Counted from the first letter of the stretch, positions 51,111 through 60,530 are shown. The stretch: DNA of 64,000 bases from Ruegeria sp. EL01 (GCF_900313035.1 NZ_OMPS01000011.1:1-64000); one strand, 5' to 3'. Numbers and translations are program-made. The notes: generated from the letters alone by a model not told the origin.

Positions 51111-52166
51111 TTAGTCGCCTGGGTAAGCAGCCAGAATATCCAGTGCACGCTGAGCGACAGCTTCGCCGTCTGAACCAATGGCTTCGTAGTAGTCAGGCCA
51201 GATTGCGCGTGCCTTTTCCAACCATTCTGTTTCGTCTTCGATGGCTGTGATTTCAACACCAGCTTCGCGGGCTTTTTCCCACCAGTTGGCTTCATCAATT
51301 GGCTGCCACCAGCGAATGTAATCCGTGGCTTCTTCACCAGCACGCAAAACTGCTGCCTGGTGATCTTCGGAAAGACCTTGGAACCAGACTTCTGACACAA
51401 CGATTGGGTGAGTCAGGATCGTATAGTGAAACGTAGTCATGCGGTTGATGACTTCGTCAAACTTCATGCCAATAACATCAGTCACTGGATTGTCACCACC
51501 TTCGACGACACCCTGCTGCAGCGCGTTGTAAAGCTCAGGCCACGCGATTGGCGTGGGGTTACCGCCCCATGCTTCATATGACGCGATCATGATCGGGTTC
51601 GGTGGTACCCGCATTTTCAGATCGGCAAGATCGGCAGGTGTTTCGATCGGTTCGTCTGATTTGTAAAAGAACGCGCGCCAGCCGGAGTTTTCCCAACCAA
51701 CAATGCGAACGCCTGCTTCGTCAATCACGCGCGGAACCAGGAACGGGGTGATTTCATCCTGAAGGTAGTTCACCTGCTCTGTTGATGTCGCAAGATAAGG
51801 CAGAATGAAAACGTTCAGGGATGGTGCCAAAGCCGCTATGTTGTTTGTCGCGGGCAGCGTGACATGCAGAGCACCCTGACGGGCCTGCTGAACCATTTCA
51901 CGTTCGTTTCCGAGCTGTGAGCCGGGGAAGATTTCAGGGCGGATTTCGTTGTTCGAATAGATCGAAACAAGTTCCGCGAAACGCTTGAGGGTTGCTGTGT
52001 GGGATGACCATTCCATGTTGACCGAGTGACCGATCTTCATGGTGATCTGGTCGTCCATTTCTGGAACAGAACGCCAATCCAGCGGATTGAATTCCTGCGC
52101 TGACGCCATGACCGGACCAAGTGCGAGAGCACCGGTCAGGAACGCGGCTTTTGTCCAGTTTTTCAT
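51111..52166 (-). CDS. dctP: TRAP transporter substrate-binding protein, DctP
   Basis: A 351-aa periplasmic protein with a signal peptide (to about ASAQE) and a DctP fold. MKIGHSVN near residue 42, the IFPGSQLGNEREMVQQARQG segment and PTPIAWPELYNALQQG with the Arg-rich MRVPPNP strand are family-like. The conserved Arg in LKMRVPP would bind a carboxylate, so the ligand is most likely an organic or sugar acid. RBS AGGAGGAAATATA precedes the ATG. Confidence 0.94.
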   Translation of the reverse strand: MKNWTKAAFLTGALALGPVMASAQEFNPLDWRSVPEMDDQITMKIGHSVNMEWSSHTATLKRFAELVSIYSNNEIRPEIFPGSQLGNEREMVQQARQGALHVTLPATNNIAALAPSLNVFILPYLATSTEQVNYLQDEITPFLVPRVIDEAGVRIVGWENSGWRAFFYKSDEPIETPADLADLKMRVPPNPIMIASYEAWGGNPTPIAWPELYNALQQGVVEGGDNPVTDVIGMKFDEVINRMTTFHYTILTHPIVVSEVWFQGLSEDHQAAVLRAGEEATDYIRWWQPIDEANWWEKAREAGVEITAIEDETEWLEKARAIWPDYYEAIGSDGEAVAQRALDILAAYPGD

Positions 52167-52194
52167 TATATTTCCTCCTAGTTATCGTCGGTTT

Positions 52195-53793
52195 CTAGTT
52201 GCCGTCCTTGATCATTTGGGCGGCTTTTTCGGCAATCATGTAGGTTGCAGAGTTCGTATTTGCGGAAGGGATGCGCGGCATGACGGACGCGTCAACGACG
52301 CGCAGGCCTTCGACCCCTTGAACGCGTAGATTCGGGTCGACAACAGCTGTTTCGTCTTTGCCCATGCGGCAGGTTCCAACAAGATGGTAGACCGTGGTCG
52401 CATTCGCGCGGATCGCAGTTTTGAGGTCTTCGTCAGTCCTGTGTGTATTGCCGGGTATCACTTCCCTCGACCAAAGCTCGCGGAACTCCGGCTGCTGATA
52501 GATTTCTCGAACGACCTTCAATCCTTCAAGCGTGACATCAAGATCGTGCTGAACGCCAAAGTAGTTCATGCGGATTTTCGGGTCTGCAAACGGGTCCGTC
52601 GTCCCGATCTGAATCTGACCGCGACTTTCAGGGTGGCACTGCCAAAACGATGTCGTGAATCCAGGGTATTTGTGCAGTGGCTTGCCCGGCTTATCGACAG
52701 ACAGCGGCATCACGAAGAGCTGAACATCAGGCCGGTCATCTTTGGCATATTTTGTCTTTATCGCGCCGCCGACCTGCCCTGCGCCGACGCTCAGCGGGCC
52801 GGCTCCGTTGATCAGCCAGTCAAGCCCCATCTGGGCTAGGCGGAACGGATTTCGGACGTGGTCGTTCAGGGAAACACCACGTTGAGAAAGCTCAACGATG
52901 GTGCGCATTTGAATATGGTCTTGAAGGTTTTCACCAACTTCCGGCGCTGCGTGGCGCAGGTTGATCCCATGTTCCTTCAAAAGATCAACCGGGCCAATCC
53001 CGGACAATTGCAAGAGCTGCGGGGTTTGGACTGCCCCGCCACACAAGATGACCTCGGTCGTCGCATTGACGGTATGGTCCTGACCATTCTGGCGGAAAGA
53101 TACGCCGGTGGCGCGGCGTCCCTCAAAGGTAATGCCGGTAACATGCGCCCTGAGCTTGACCGTAAGATTAGCGCGCTTCATTGCGGGTTTCAGAAAGGCG
53201 GTCGCCGAACTGTCCCGCCAGCGCCCCCGCAGGGTGAGTTGATAACCACCAATCCCATGTGTGGTTTCGCCATTGAAATCAGCGTTGCGGGGCAAACCGG
53301 ACGCTTGCGCGGCATCCAGCCAAGCATCGCAGGCTGCGTTTTTGTTGCGCAGATCACTTACGTGAAGCGGTCCGTAGCTCCCCCGGAACTGAGAGGGCTC
53401 TCCGGCATAAGTTTCCAGACTTCGGAAATGGGGGAGGACCGACTCATAATCCCAGCCGTCCGCGCCCAATTTGGCCCAATCATCAAAGTCTTCATGCTGG
53501 CCGCGAATATAGATAAGGCCGTTGATTGAGCTTGAACCACCAATCACACGGCCGCGCGGGCAATCCATCTTGCGCCCATTGATCCCCTGATCGGGTTCCG
53601 AGCGGTAAAGATGGGAAAATGTCGTGTTATAAATGGACTTATAGTAGCCGACAGGAAGCTTGAGCCAAAGGTTTCGGTCAGAGCCTCCGCCCTCAAGAAC
53701 AAGCACGTTACAGGTCGGGTTTTCGCTCAGGCGCGCAGCAAGCGTTGCCCCCGCTGTTCCTGCACCAACAATGATATAATCATATACCAGCAT
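52195..53793 (-). CDS. GMC-family oxidoreductase (choline dehydrogenase-like)
   Basis: A 532-aa FAD enzyme that oxidises an alcohol to an aldehyde. The N-terminal FAD motif is IIVGAGTAGATLAARL (residues 7-22), GRVIGGSSSINGLIY is the second GMC signature region, and the C-terminal catalytic His is in YHLVGTCRMG with the partner Asn in SANTNSATY. It is the first gene of the TRAP operon and pairs with the ALDH to oxidise an alcohol group in two steps. There is no sign of choline-specific context. Confidence 0.92.
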   Translation of the reverse strand: MLVYDYIIVGAGTAGATLAARLSENPTCNVLVLEGGGSDRNLWLKLPVGYYKSIYNTTFSHLYRSEPDQGINGRKMDCPRGRVIGGSSSINGLIYIRGQHEDFDDWAKLGADGWDYESVLPHFRSLETYAGEPSQFRGSYGPLHVSDLRNKNAACDAWLDAAQASGLPRNADFNGETTHGIGGYQLTLRGRWRDSSATAFLKPAMKRANLTVKLRAHVTGITFEGRRATGVSFRQNGQDHTVNATTEVILCGGAVQTPQLLQLSGIGPVDLLKEHGINLRHAAPEVGENLQDHIQMRTIVELSQRGVSLNDHVRNPFRLAQMGLDWLINGAGPLSVGAGQVGGAIKTKYAKDDRPDVQLFVMPLSVDKPGKPLHKYPGFTTSFWQCHPESRGQIQIGTTDPFADPKIRMNYFGVQHDLDVTLEGLKVVREIYQQPEFRELWSREVIPGNTHRTDEDLKTAIRANATTVYHLVGTCRMGKDETAVVDPNLRVQGVEGLRVVDASVMPRIPSANTNSATYMIAEKAAQMIKDGN

Positions 53794-53811
53794 TTTGCTC
53801 TCGCACTAAAG

Positions 53812-53890
53812 GTCTAAAGTCCTATATATAAGCTTAATCAAGAAAACGCGCCCCTGGCAACGCAAAAATACTATTTATAGGACTTTAGAC
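53812..53890. promoter_or_regulatory. Long inverted repeat in the GMC/GntR divergent promoter
   Basis: GTCTAAAGTCCTATA (53812-53826) and TATAGGACTTTAGAC (53876-53890) are perfect 15-base complements, with centres 64 bases apart, near six helical turns. They flank the two divergent promoters and are the best candidates for operators of the GntR protein, which could loop the DNA and repress both sides. A related GTCTA occurs at 53899. Confidence 0.65.
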
Positions 53891-53925
53891 TTTTTATTGT
53901 CTAACCCTATGAAAATAAGGTAAGA

Positions 53926-54660
53926 ATGGACATGAGTAATGAGAAATTTCGCCAAGACCGCACGCCCTTATTCCTGAAAGTCGCAGAAGATTTGCGGCAG
54001 AGAATCATGCGAGAAGTCTGGAAAACCGGTGAGTTATTGCCAACTGTCAATGAATTAATGAAAGAGTTTCAGGTCGCGCGGGTCACGGTGCGAGAAGCGA
54101 TCAAAATCCTCGAGGCTGAAGGACTTGTAGATCCGAAACGGGGACGCGGAACAACTGTTCTTCCGCACAAAGCTCCGACGCGACCTCTGAGTGTGGTCAC
54201 CAAGCTGTCAGAACTCATAGATCTTTATCGTGGGGATGTTCCCGATTTGGTGAGCCTTGATGACAGGCTGACGGAGCTTCCAGACGGCGTCGAAACCGGC
54301 AAATCAGCGGGCCAGTATCACATGATCCGCCGCATTCACTCGCGAGACGGACAGCGGTATTGCATCATTACCCTCTATCTAGCCAAGGCCATTTTCGACA
54401 AACACGAAGCAAAGATTCGAACCCATCTCGCATTGCCGGTGTTTTTTGATGATCCTGACATTGAGATATCGATTGCGCGCCAGCGGCTTATTATCAGCAA
54501 ATGCGACATGGAGGCGGCGATGCATTTGGACCTTTCTGTCGGCGAACCTGTCGCGGAAGTGCGGCGGGTTCTATGCGATGCTGATGAAACCATTCTTTAT
54601 ATGGCGGACGTGACTTATCGTGGCGATTACATCCAACTTAATATGGATCTTCTCGCTTGA
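53926..54660 (+). CDS. GntR-family regulator with UTRA sensor domain
   Basis: A 244-aa regulator with an N-terminal GntR winged helix (about residues 12-80), including LPTVNELMKEFQVARVTVRE, and a C-terminal UTRA ligand domain (about 95-240), the HutC subfamily. It is divergent from the catabolic operon and overlaps the MLE-type gene downstream. It should sense the sugar acid or an intermediate and release the operators. Start at 53926 or two codons later at 53932. Confidence 0.92.
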   Translation: MDMSNEKFRQDRTPLFLKVAEDLRQRIMREVWKTGELLPTVNELMKEFQVARVTVREAIKILEAEGLVDPKRGRGTTVLPHKAPTRPLSVVTKLSELIDLYRGDVPDLVSLDDRLTELPDGVETGKSAGQYHMIRRIHSRDGQRYCIITLYLAKAIFDKHEAKIRTHLALPVFFDDPDIEISIARQRLIISKCDMEAAMHLDLSVGEPVAEVRRVLCDADETILYMADVTYRGDYIQLNMDLLA

Positions 54661-55802
54661 TTGGGCCTGTCCGCATAGCTCGGATCAACGCATATGCGTT
54701 TCGTAGCCCAATCGCAAAACCAATCATTACGTCGTTTGGGACCATGCTCGACAGACCCGCGGTCTTCGTTCGAGTTGAAGACACAGATGGCGCTTTCGGA
54801 TGGGGCGAGATTTTTGCAAACTGGCCTGCTGCGGCAGCGGAACATCGTGTGAACCTTTTGGCACGCGATATTGGTCCATTGGTATTTGATTGCCCGCTAA
54901 GTCATCCCACTGACCTGTTCCATGCTCTTACCAAACGGACTCACATTGTGGCATTGCAAAGTGGTGAGTGGGGCCCATTCCGCCAGGTTATTGCAGGTCT
55001 AGACATCGCTGTGTGGGATATGTTCGCGCGTAGATCTGGCAAGACCCTACGCCGTTTTGTGAATGCCAAGGCAGCGGACCATGTCCCTGCATATGCAAGT
55101 GGAATTCACATCAAGGATGCGGACGCTCTTATCGCTGACGCACGCGAAATTGGGTTCAAAAATTTCAAAGTAAAGGTCGGGTTCAAGACCGAAGATGACC
55201 TGAACCGAATACACCGGCTGTTCGATAATAAATCAAAAGACGAGACCATCGCAGCCGATGCCAATCAGGCATGGGACGTCGACGAAGCCCTGAAATTTAT
55301 GGTCCAGACAACAACCCTCCCCTTGGCATGGTTAGAAGAACCCATTCCTGCAGACTCGCCAACTCTCGATTGGAAAAAACTCAATGATGCCCGCCCTTAC
55401 CCGCTGGCTGGTGGCGAAAACATAATTGGCTTCAAAGAGTTCGAAAAAACCGCGGAAACTGCACAGTTACAGGTCTTGCAACCCGACATAATCAAATGGG
55501 GCGGCTTGACTGGCTGCCTTGCAGTCGGAGAGCAAGCCCGGTCACAGGGTCTCCTCTATTGCCCACATTTTCTCGGAGGCGGCATTGGTCTGCAAGCGTC
55601 CGCCAATCTCTTGGCCGCAGTCGGCGGCGAAGGTCTTCTGGAAGTCGACGTAAACCCCAACCCGCATAGAGACGCATTTGGTTTGGTTTCGTCGCGTGTC
55701 TCGGAGCAGGGATGGGCGTGTAACGCGGAACCGGGATTGGGGATAATTTCGCTACCCGACGCTTTGAAGAAATTCGAGACAAACACGGTCGAAATCTATT
55801 GA
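54657..55802 (+). CDS. Mandelate racemase-subgroup enolase superfamily enzyme
   Basis: A 381-aa enolase superfamily enzyme, probably a sugar-acid dehydratase. Residues seen are K171-V-K173, metal ligands D201, E227 and E254, and the catalytic pair D277 and H304 with the 27-residue spacing found in mandelate racemase. N-terminal capping domain is complete. It starts at TTG, overlapping the stop of GntR. It would dehydrate or epimerise an acid in the same pathway as the divergent operon. Confidence 0.88.
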   Translation: MIGPVRIARINAYAFRSPIAKPIITSFGTMLDRPAVFVRVEDTDGAFGWGEIFANWPAAAAEHRVNLLARDIGPLVFDCPLSHPTDLFHALTKRTHIVALQSGEWGPFRQVIAGLDIAVWDMFARRSGKTLRRFVNAKAADHVPAYASGIHIKDADALIADAREIGFKNFKVKVGFKTEDDLNRIHRLFDNKSKDETIAADANQAWDVDEALKFMVQTTTLPLAWLEEPIPADSPTLDWKKLNDARPYPLAGGENIIGFKEFEKTAETAQLQVLQPDIIKWGGLTGCLAVGEQARSQGLLYCPHFLGGGIGLQASANLLAAVGGEGLLEVDVNPNPHRDAFGLVSSRVSEQGWACNAEPGLGIISLPDALKKFETNTVEIY

Positions 55803-56476
55803 AAGTCAATCGCGCTCATACATCACATATTTTCACTTACGCGTTTTTGTGCGCCTCCAACAGAAATTGGCGCAACCGCAGCGGACAACGATTAATCTAT
55901 AGTCAGTGAATTCGCCAGATTGATATTGCAGCGTCTTGCATGAATGACCGGTTTTCTCGCCGTCCGGCCGCATCAGAATTTGGCAGTTGCAGCATCTTTC
56001 GTGCTGCATGCGCGCGCAGCGAGGAAATCCAATGCACAGGATGGGCTCGTTCGTTGAATCCGCCGCACCGAGAATGAACGGCCGCTATCGCTTAGCGCAG
56101 GATCCCACACTCTACCGCGATGGAACCCATGACCAGCAGGGCTCATCCGTTGCCACCTCGAAGGAATTTTCATCGAAATCAGTAAGTATGCCAAAAACCT
56201 AAGTTATTGAGAACGTTCAGTGTGGAGTCTCATTAACTCGGTCTCACTATTTATGTACTCTGACAAAGTAGGTCAGCAGCACTGACGTAGCGCATAATCC
56301 GTCTTATGTTAATAAGCCTAATATTGCCGCAATGTGTAAAGGGGTAGATTCCGGTAGATGGGATACGGCCCGAGTTTTTCACCAGTATCGACCGTTATCG
56401 GCAGTGAAGTTCTGTCATGGGGTTTTTGTTCGCTTTGAGATCATTAGAGAATGGCGGTAGCAGCAATGGAAAAGGC
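55803..56476. other. Long non-coding gap with short repeats
   Basis: 674 bases with no supported gene. It holds a hairpin TGCAGCA-TCTTTCG-TGCTGCA near 55988-56008 that shares GCAGTTGCAGCA with 46313-46324. A small dyad CTTAT-GTTA-ATAAG lies near 56303, and TTTCACCAGTATCG near 56378 also occurs near 21735. It looks like decayed mobile-element ends. Confidence 0.45.
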
Positions 56477-57349
56477 CTATGAAGCTTTTTGCTTAGCCAC
56501 ATATCCCAGTTTAGAGAGAAGGTTGTCTGCAACGAGAGAAACGTGCGGTTCGCTGGCATTGGATTGGTGAACCGATATCACGACCTCGGACAGGGCAGGA
56601 AATCCTGGCTGCCCGTCGATAATCTTGAGGCTTGGCGGAATGATTGAAGCCTCCATGATGGATGCGCTTGAACTTTCGAGCATCGCTTTTTCCATCAATC
56701 CAATGCTCCGCGTTGAATATGCCACGCGCCAAGATCGGTCGATTTGCCTGAGGGCGTCCAATGCAATGTCTCTGCAAACGCAGCCTGACGGAAACAGAAC
56801 AAGTGAAAGCGGGGTTTTGGGGTCGTCAACATAGTGGGGTGAAGCGACCCAATGGAGCGGCTCATGCCTTGCTATCTGACCGGCAACGGCGCTCAGAGGG
56901 TGCGTTGCGACGACAACATCAAGATCGCCACGTTCCAGCATAGGCAGCAGGTCACTGGCGTTGTCGCAAGTCACTTCGAACTGTAGCCTCGGGTGATCTT
57001 TTGTGATGCCAGCCAGAACCTGCGGCAACAGGTAGGTTGCGTAGTCGTCGGGAGCGCCGAGCCTCACAAGGCCCTCTGCTTCTGGCCTTTGGATGTGGGA
57101 GAGTGCTGCATCATTGGCAGCAAGGATACGATTGGCGTAGACGAGCAACCCTTCACCTACATGCGTGATTGAGACCGATTGGCGGCTGCGGTCAAAGAGA
57201 CGCTTCCCCACAATATCTTCTAAGCGTTTGATCTGAAGGCTAACTGCCGATTGCGTGCGACCAATTGTTCGCGCCGCGTGCGTGAAGTTTCGGTGAGCTG
57301 CAACAGCCACAAAGGACCGAAGAAGGTCAATTTCGAGATCGTTCTTCAT
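56477..57349 (-). CDS. LysR-family transcriptional regulator
   Basis: A 290-aa regulator with the HTH at residues 5-65 (SFVAVAAHRNFTHAARTIGR, then TQSAVSLQIKRLE) and a substrate-binding domain. It is divergent from the PEP-mutase-family gene, its probable target. The effector is unknown. Confidence 0.92.
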   Translation of the reverse strand: MKNDLEIDLLRSFVAVAAHRNFTHAARTIGRTQSAVSLQIKRLEDIVGKRLFDRSRQSVSITHVGEGLLVYANRILAANDAALSHIQRPEAEGLVRLGAPDDYATYLLPQVLAGITKDHPRLQFEVTCDNASDLLPMLERGDLDVVVATHPLSAVAGQIARHEPLHWVASPHYVDDPKTPLSLVLFPSGCVCRDIALDALRQIDRSWRVAYSTRSIGLMEKAMLESSSASIMEASIIPPSLKIIDGQPGFPALSEVVISVHQSNASEPHVSLVADNLLSKLGYVAKQKAS

Positions 57350-57586
57350 GAAGTGTGATTACCAAACCTCATCACAGTGAGCAATACAATTCGTTTCTGA
57401 TATATCTCGGCAAGACCTATTCTGATCTCGGAGGTAACTGTGATGATAGGTCTATTTGCTCGATGTATGTTTGAAGCAACACGCATTTCCCCATTGGCTA
57501 ATGTCGCTACCGACAGGGACTGGCGTTCATCGTCAGATCACCTTGCCAAGAATGAACGCTTCGAACTGCGGAAGGATTGCAAGACA

Positions 57587-58432
57587 ATGCTGATGGATGA
57601 GAACCGACAGAGGCTGGACGAATTTATTCATCTGCACCATTCAACCGGGGCGTTTCTTATGCCCAACGCATGGGATGCAGGAACGGCTCGCATTCTTGAG
57701 GGGCTTGGTTTTAAAGCTCTTGCGACAACGAGTGCTGGTCTGGCGTTCTCCATGGGAATCCGCGATTCCAGCGGCAGCTTGTCCCGCAGTCAGGTGCTCG
57801 ATAATGCACGTTCTATCGTAGAAGCAACAAACCTGCCCGTTTCTGCCGATTTGGAGAACGGCTTCGGTGATGCGCCCGAAGACTGTGCGCAAACCGTGCG
57901 GGAAGCTGCAAAAGCCGGTCTATGCGGTGGTGCAATCGAAGATGCGACCGGCGATCCAGACAATCCGATCTATGAGTTTAAACATGCCGTTGACCGGATA
58001 CGTGCGGCTGTAGCCGCAAAGTCCGGACCCGGCTTTTTGATCACAGCACGGGCTGAGAATTTCATATATAACCGCCCTGATTTGAATGACACGATCCTGC
58101 GCCTACAAGCATTTGAGGAAGCGGGTGCAGATGTTGTCTACGCGCCGGGACTGCCAGACATCGCAACCGTTCGCGCGGTCTGCAAATCAGTCTCGGTGCC
58201 GGTGAATGTTGTCGTTGGTCTTTCAGCGGCGTCCTATACCGTTGACGATCTTTCTGCCGCAGGCGTCAAGCGCATCAGCACTGGTGGGTCACTTGCTCGC
58301 GCTGCTTTGGGGGAAATGATCCGTGCCGCCCAAGAATTGAAGGCTTGCGGGACTTTTGGATACTCCAAAAGAGCCATCTCGGATGACGATGCAGCCAGCC
58401 AGATGCGGATAATGCCGCGCGCTGCGAATTGA
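57587..58432 (+). CDS. Isocitrate lyase/PEP mutase-family enzyme
   Basis: A 281-aa TIM-barrel enzyme (LMPNAWDAGTARILEGLGF, then SADLENGFGD and the VVVGLS segment). The ICL cysteine motif KKCGH is absent, so it belongs to the oxaloacetate hydrolase, 2-methylisocitrate lyase-like or PEP-mutase branch with an unknown C-C or P-C bond substrate. The start was chosen where homology begins. An in-frame ATG at 57443 with a strong GGAGG site would add 48 unmatched residues. Confidence 0.82.
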   Translation: MLMDENRQRLDEFIHLHHSTGAFLMPNAWDAGTARILEGLGFKALATTSAGLAFSMGIRDSSGSLSRSQVLDNARSIVEATNLPVSADLENGFGDAPEDCAQTVREAAKAGLCGGAIEDATGDPDNPIYEFKHAVDRIRAAVAAKSGPGFLITARAENFIYNRPDLNDTILRLQAFEEAGADVVYAPGLPDIATVRAVCKSVSVPVNVVVGLSAASYTVDDLSAAGVKRISTGGSLARAALGEMIRAAQELKACGTFGYSKRAISDDDAASQMRIMPRAAN

Positions 58433-58658
58433 CGCGAAGAGCGCTGCCGTACCGGCCAAAACTCAGCCGTTTTTGTCACCGCCAGAAACGACCGTATGAG
58501 CCGCTTAGGTTCTGGCAAGAGGTTTGTGTCCGACAGCCGCTGTTCGTGCAGATCATGGCGAAAGAAGCAGAAGAACCCATTACAACGGATGCTGCACGGC
58601 GGACGAACGGCAGCTCATTCGTATTGATGATCCTTAGTTCCATCTTTAGGTTCGAAAA

Positions 58659-58876
58659 ATGATTGATCCTGTATCCTTTCTGCTTTTCGCGGGTGCCAGC
58701 GCTGTCGCATTGGCGATCCCCGGTCCAACAACCGCGCTAGTCATCACGCGATCGCTGTCTGATGGGCGGCACGTTTCGGTACCACTTGCGATCGGAATAG
58801 GACTTGGAACCCTTGTGGGGTCGACTGCTGCAATAGCTGGGGCTGGGGCGATCCTAATTGCCTCCGCTACGGCGTT
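58659..58876 (+). pseudogene. LysE/RhtB exporter, 5' part, split by an IS3-family element
   Basis: The first 72 codons of an RhtB/LysE exporter (ALAIPGPTTALVITRSLSDG near residue 17) run into an insertion sequence. Removing the element and one copy of the 4-base target CGTT joins this part in frame to 60099-60513, giving 210 codons plus stop. So the insertion is recent and exact. As it stands the protein is truncated after about 82 residues and surely non-functional. Confidence 0.9.
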
Positions 58877-58910
58877 TGAGCAGCCCCACTTGAGTGGTCC
58901 AAGTTGAAAG

Positions 58911-59651
58911 TTAGTGCATGGTTGGCCTTTGGTCCATCAAGATGATGGCCTCCGGCGCAGGTGGGCGGTAGCCCAGTGCACTGTGGGGTCGTTTTGTGTT
59001 GTAGTGTTTCCTCCAGTTTTCGATGATGATTTGGGCCTCACGCAGCGAATAGAAAATCTCACCGTTGAGCAGTTCGTCCCGCATTCGCCCGTTGAAGCTT
59101 TCGCAGTAGCCGTTCTCCCAAGGTGATCCGGGCTCGATGTAGGCGGTCTTGGCCCCAACAGCTTTGATCCAGTCTCTGACAGCCTCAGCGATGAATTCGG
59201 GACCATTGTCTGATCGGATGTACGCCGGCACGCCTCGCAAGATGAACAGGTCTGTCAGGGCATCGATGACCTCGGTCGAGTTCAGCTTGCGCTTTACCCG
59301 GATCGCGAGGCATTCCCGGCTGTATTCATCCAGAATGTTCAGTGTCCGGAACGCTCTACCATCGTCTGTCCGGTGATGCACGAAGTCGTACGACCAAACG
59401 TGGTTGCGATACTCTGGCCGCAGCCGGACACATGACCCATCGTTCAGCCAGAGGCGTCCCTTCCTGGGTTGTTTCGTCGGCACTTTGAGCCCCTCACGCC
59501 GCCATAGGCGTTCGACACGCTTGTCGTTTATCTGCCAACCTGCATCTCTCAGAAGAGCGGCAATCCGACGGTAACCGTATCGCCCATACTGGCGTGCCAG
59601 CTCGATCATGTCGGCAACCAGGCGGTCTTCGTCGGCACGCCCTTGTGGCAT
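58911..59651 (-). CDS. IS3-family transposase OrfB
   Basis: The integrase domain of the IS transposase, 246 aa from the internal ATG. DDE residues are D89 (WSYDFVH), D148 (IRSDNGPEF) and E184 (GYCESFNGR) with the classical 35-residue spacing. The frame is open further upstream to about 59764 and joins orfA by a -1 slip, giving the OrfAB fusion transposase. It probably is made mainly as that fusion. Confidence 0.93.
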   Translation of the reverse strand: MPQGRADEDRLVADMIELARQYGRYGYRRIAALLRDAGWQINDKRVERLWRREGLKVPTKQPRKGRLWLNDGSCVRLRPEYRNHVWSYDFVHHRTDDGRAFRTLNILDEYSRECLAIRVKRKLNSTEVIDALTDLFILRGVPAYIRSDNGPEFIAEAVRDWIKAVGAKTAYIEPGSPWENGYCESFNGRMRDELLNGEIFYSLREAQIIIENWRKHYNTKRPHSALGYRPPAPEAIILMDQRPTMH

Positions 59652-59758
59652 CCGCCGTTGTGTGGATCGATGCTGGCCCAGAACGCGACAAACACGGCGT
59701 TCGGAAACCTTTATCCGGCTACGGACATGATCGATGCAAGCACGGCGGCGCGAGGGGC

Positions 59759-60037
59759 TCAGAAGTTTCCCTTTGCGGCCTCCGACAGGATCAATTTGTC
59801 CAAAGTCAGATCCGAAACAACACGCCGTAGCCGCTCGTTTTCTTTCTGGAGCCGCTTCAGTTCCTTAAGTTGTTCCATGCCCATTCCGCCGTACTTCTTC
59901 TTCCAACGGTAGTAGGTTTGCTCTGTCACACTAATCTGTCTGATTGCATCAATCCGAGGCATGCCTTGCCCCATTAGCACTTCAACCTGCCGTAACTTCA
60001 CGACAATCTCTTCGGGCTTCGGTCTCTTCGTTGCCAT
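59759..60037 (-). CDS. IS3-family transposase OrfA
   Basis: A 92-aa protein with an HTH ([20 protein letters not shown]) and a leucine-zipper-like C-terminus. It ends at 59761-59759. The heptamer GGGAAAC lies two codons before the stop (59771-59765) in the phase X-XXY-YYZ, and a -1 slip there continues exactly in the orfB frame. Confidence 0.93.
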   Translation of the reverse strand: MATKRPKPEEIVVKLRQVEVLMGQGMPRIDAIRQISVTEQTYYRWKKKYGGMGMEQLKELKRLQKENERLRRVVSDLTLDKLILSEAAKGNF

Positions 60038-60098
60038 ATATGGTCCTCCGCTTTCCTAATCATAGGGGCGGACCACTTCTTTGGGGGAGGCTCACGTT

Positions 60099-60513
60099 TA
60101 CGGCCGTAAAATGGATCGGTGCAGGATATCTTATTTATCTTGGGATCAAGCTCTTCAATGCTGAGCCCACGTCGCCGGATCTTGCAACCCCAAGAAAGCG
60201 CAGTTCAAAGTTGCTCGGCTTACGAGACGGGTTTTTCGTTACATTGCTGAACCCCAAGAGTATTGCATTTTCAACAGCATTCATTCCGCAATTCATCGGA
60301 ACAGAAAGCAGCTATGTTTGGCAGGCAACTATCTTGGTTGTCACCTTTTCAGGTCTCGCGACCTTGAATGGATTGGCCTTTGCATGCGGCACGGATATTT
60401 TACGTCGCTTTGTTCGGCGAATGGCGGTTTTGCGCTGGATGAACCGGATTGGCGGGAGCTTCCTGGTAACCTCCGGAGTGGCCGGGCTGTTTCTCAAACG
60501 TCCTGCTGCCTAA
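60099..60513 (+). pseudogene. LysE/RhtB exporter, 3' part
   Basis: The continuation of the split exporter: TAVKWIGAGYLIYLGIKLF, then the LNPKSIAFSTAFIPQF motif and the last two membrane helices. It has no start of its own. Joined to 58659-58876 it restores a 210-aa protein. Confidence 0.9.
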
Positions 60514-60530
60514 GCGCGCCCAGTACTATC

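Larger units (their letters stand above)
58877..60094 (-). mobile_element. Complete IS3-family insertion sequence, 1218 bp
   Basis: The element has imperfect terminal repeats that both begin with TGAGC and share AGTGGTCC further in. It is flanked by a 4-base target duplication CGTT (58873-58876 and 60095-60098). It carries orfA and orfB on the minus strand with a -1 frameshift signal between. Both ends and all three DDE residues are intact, so it is likely still active. Confidence 0.92.
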
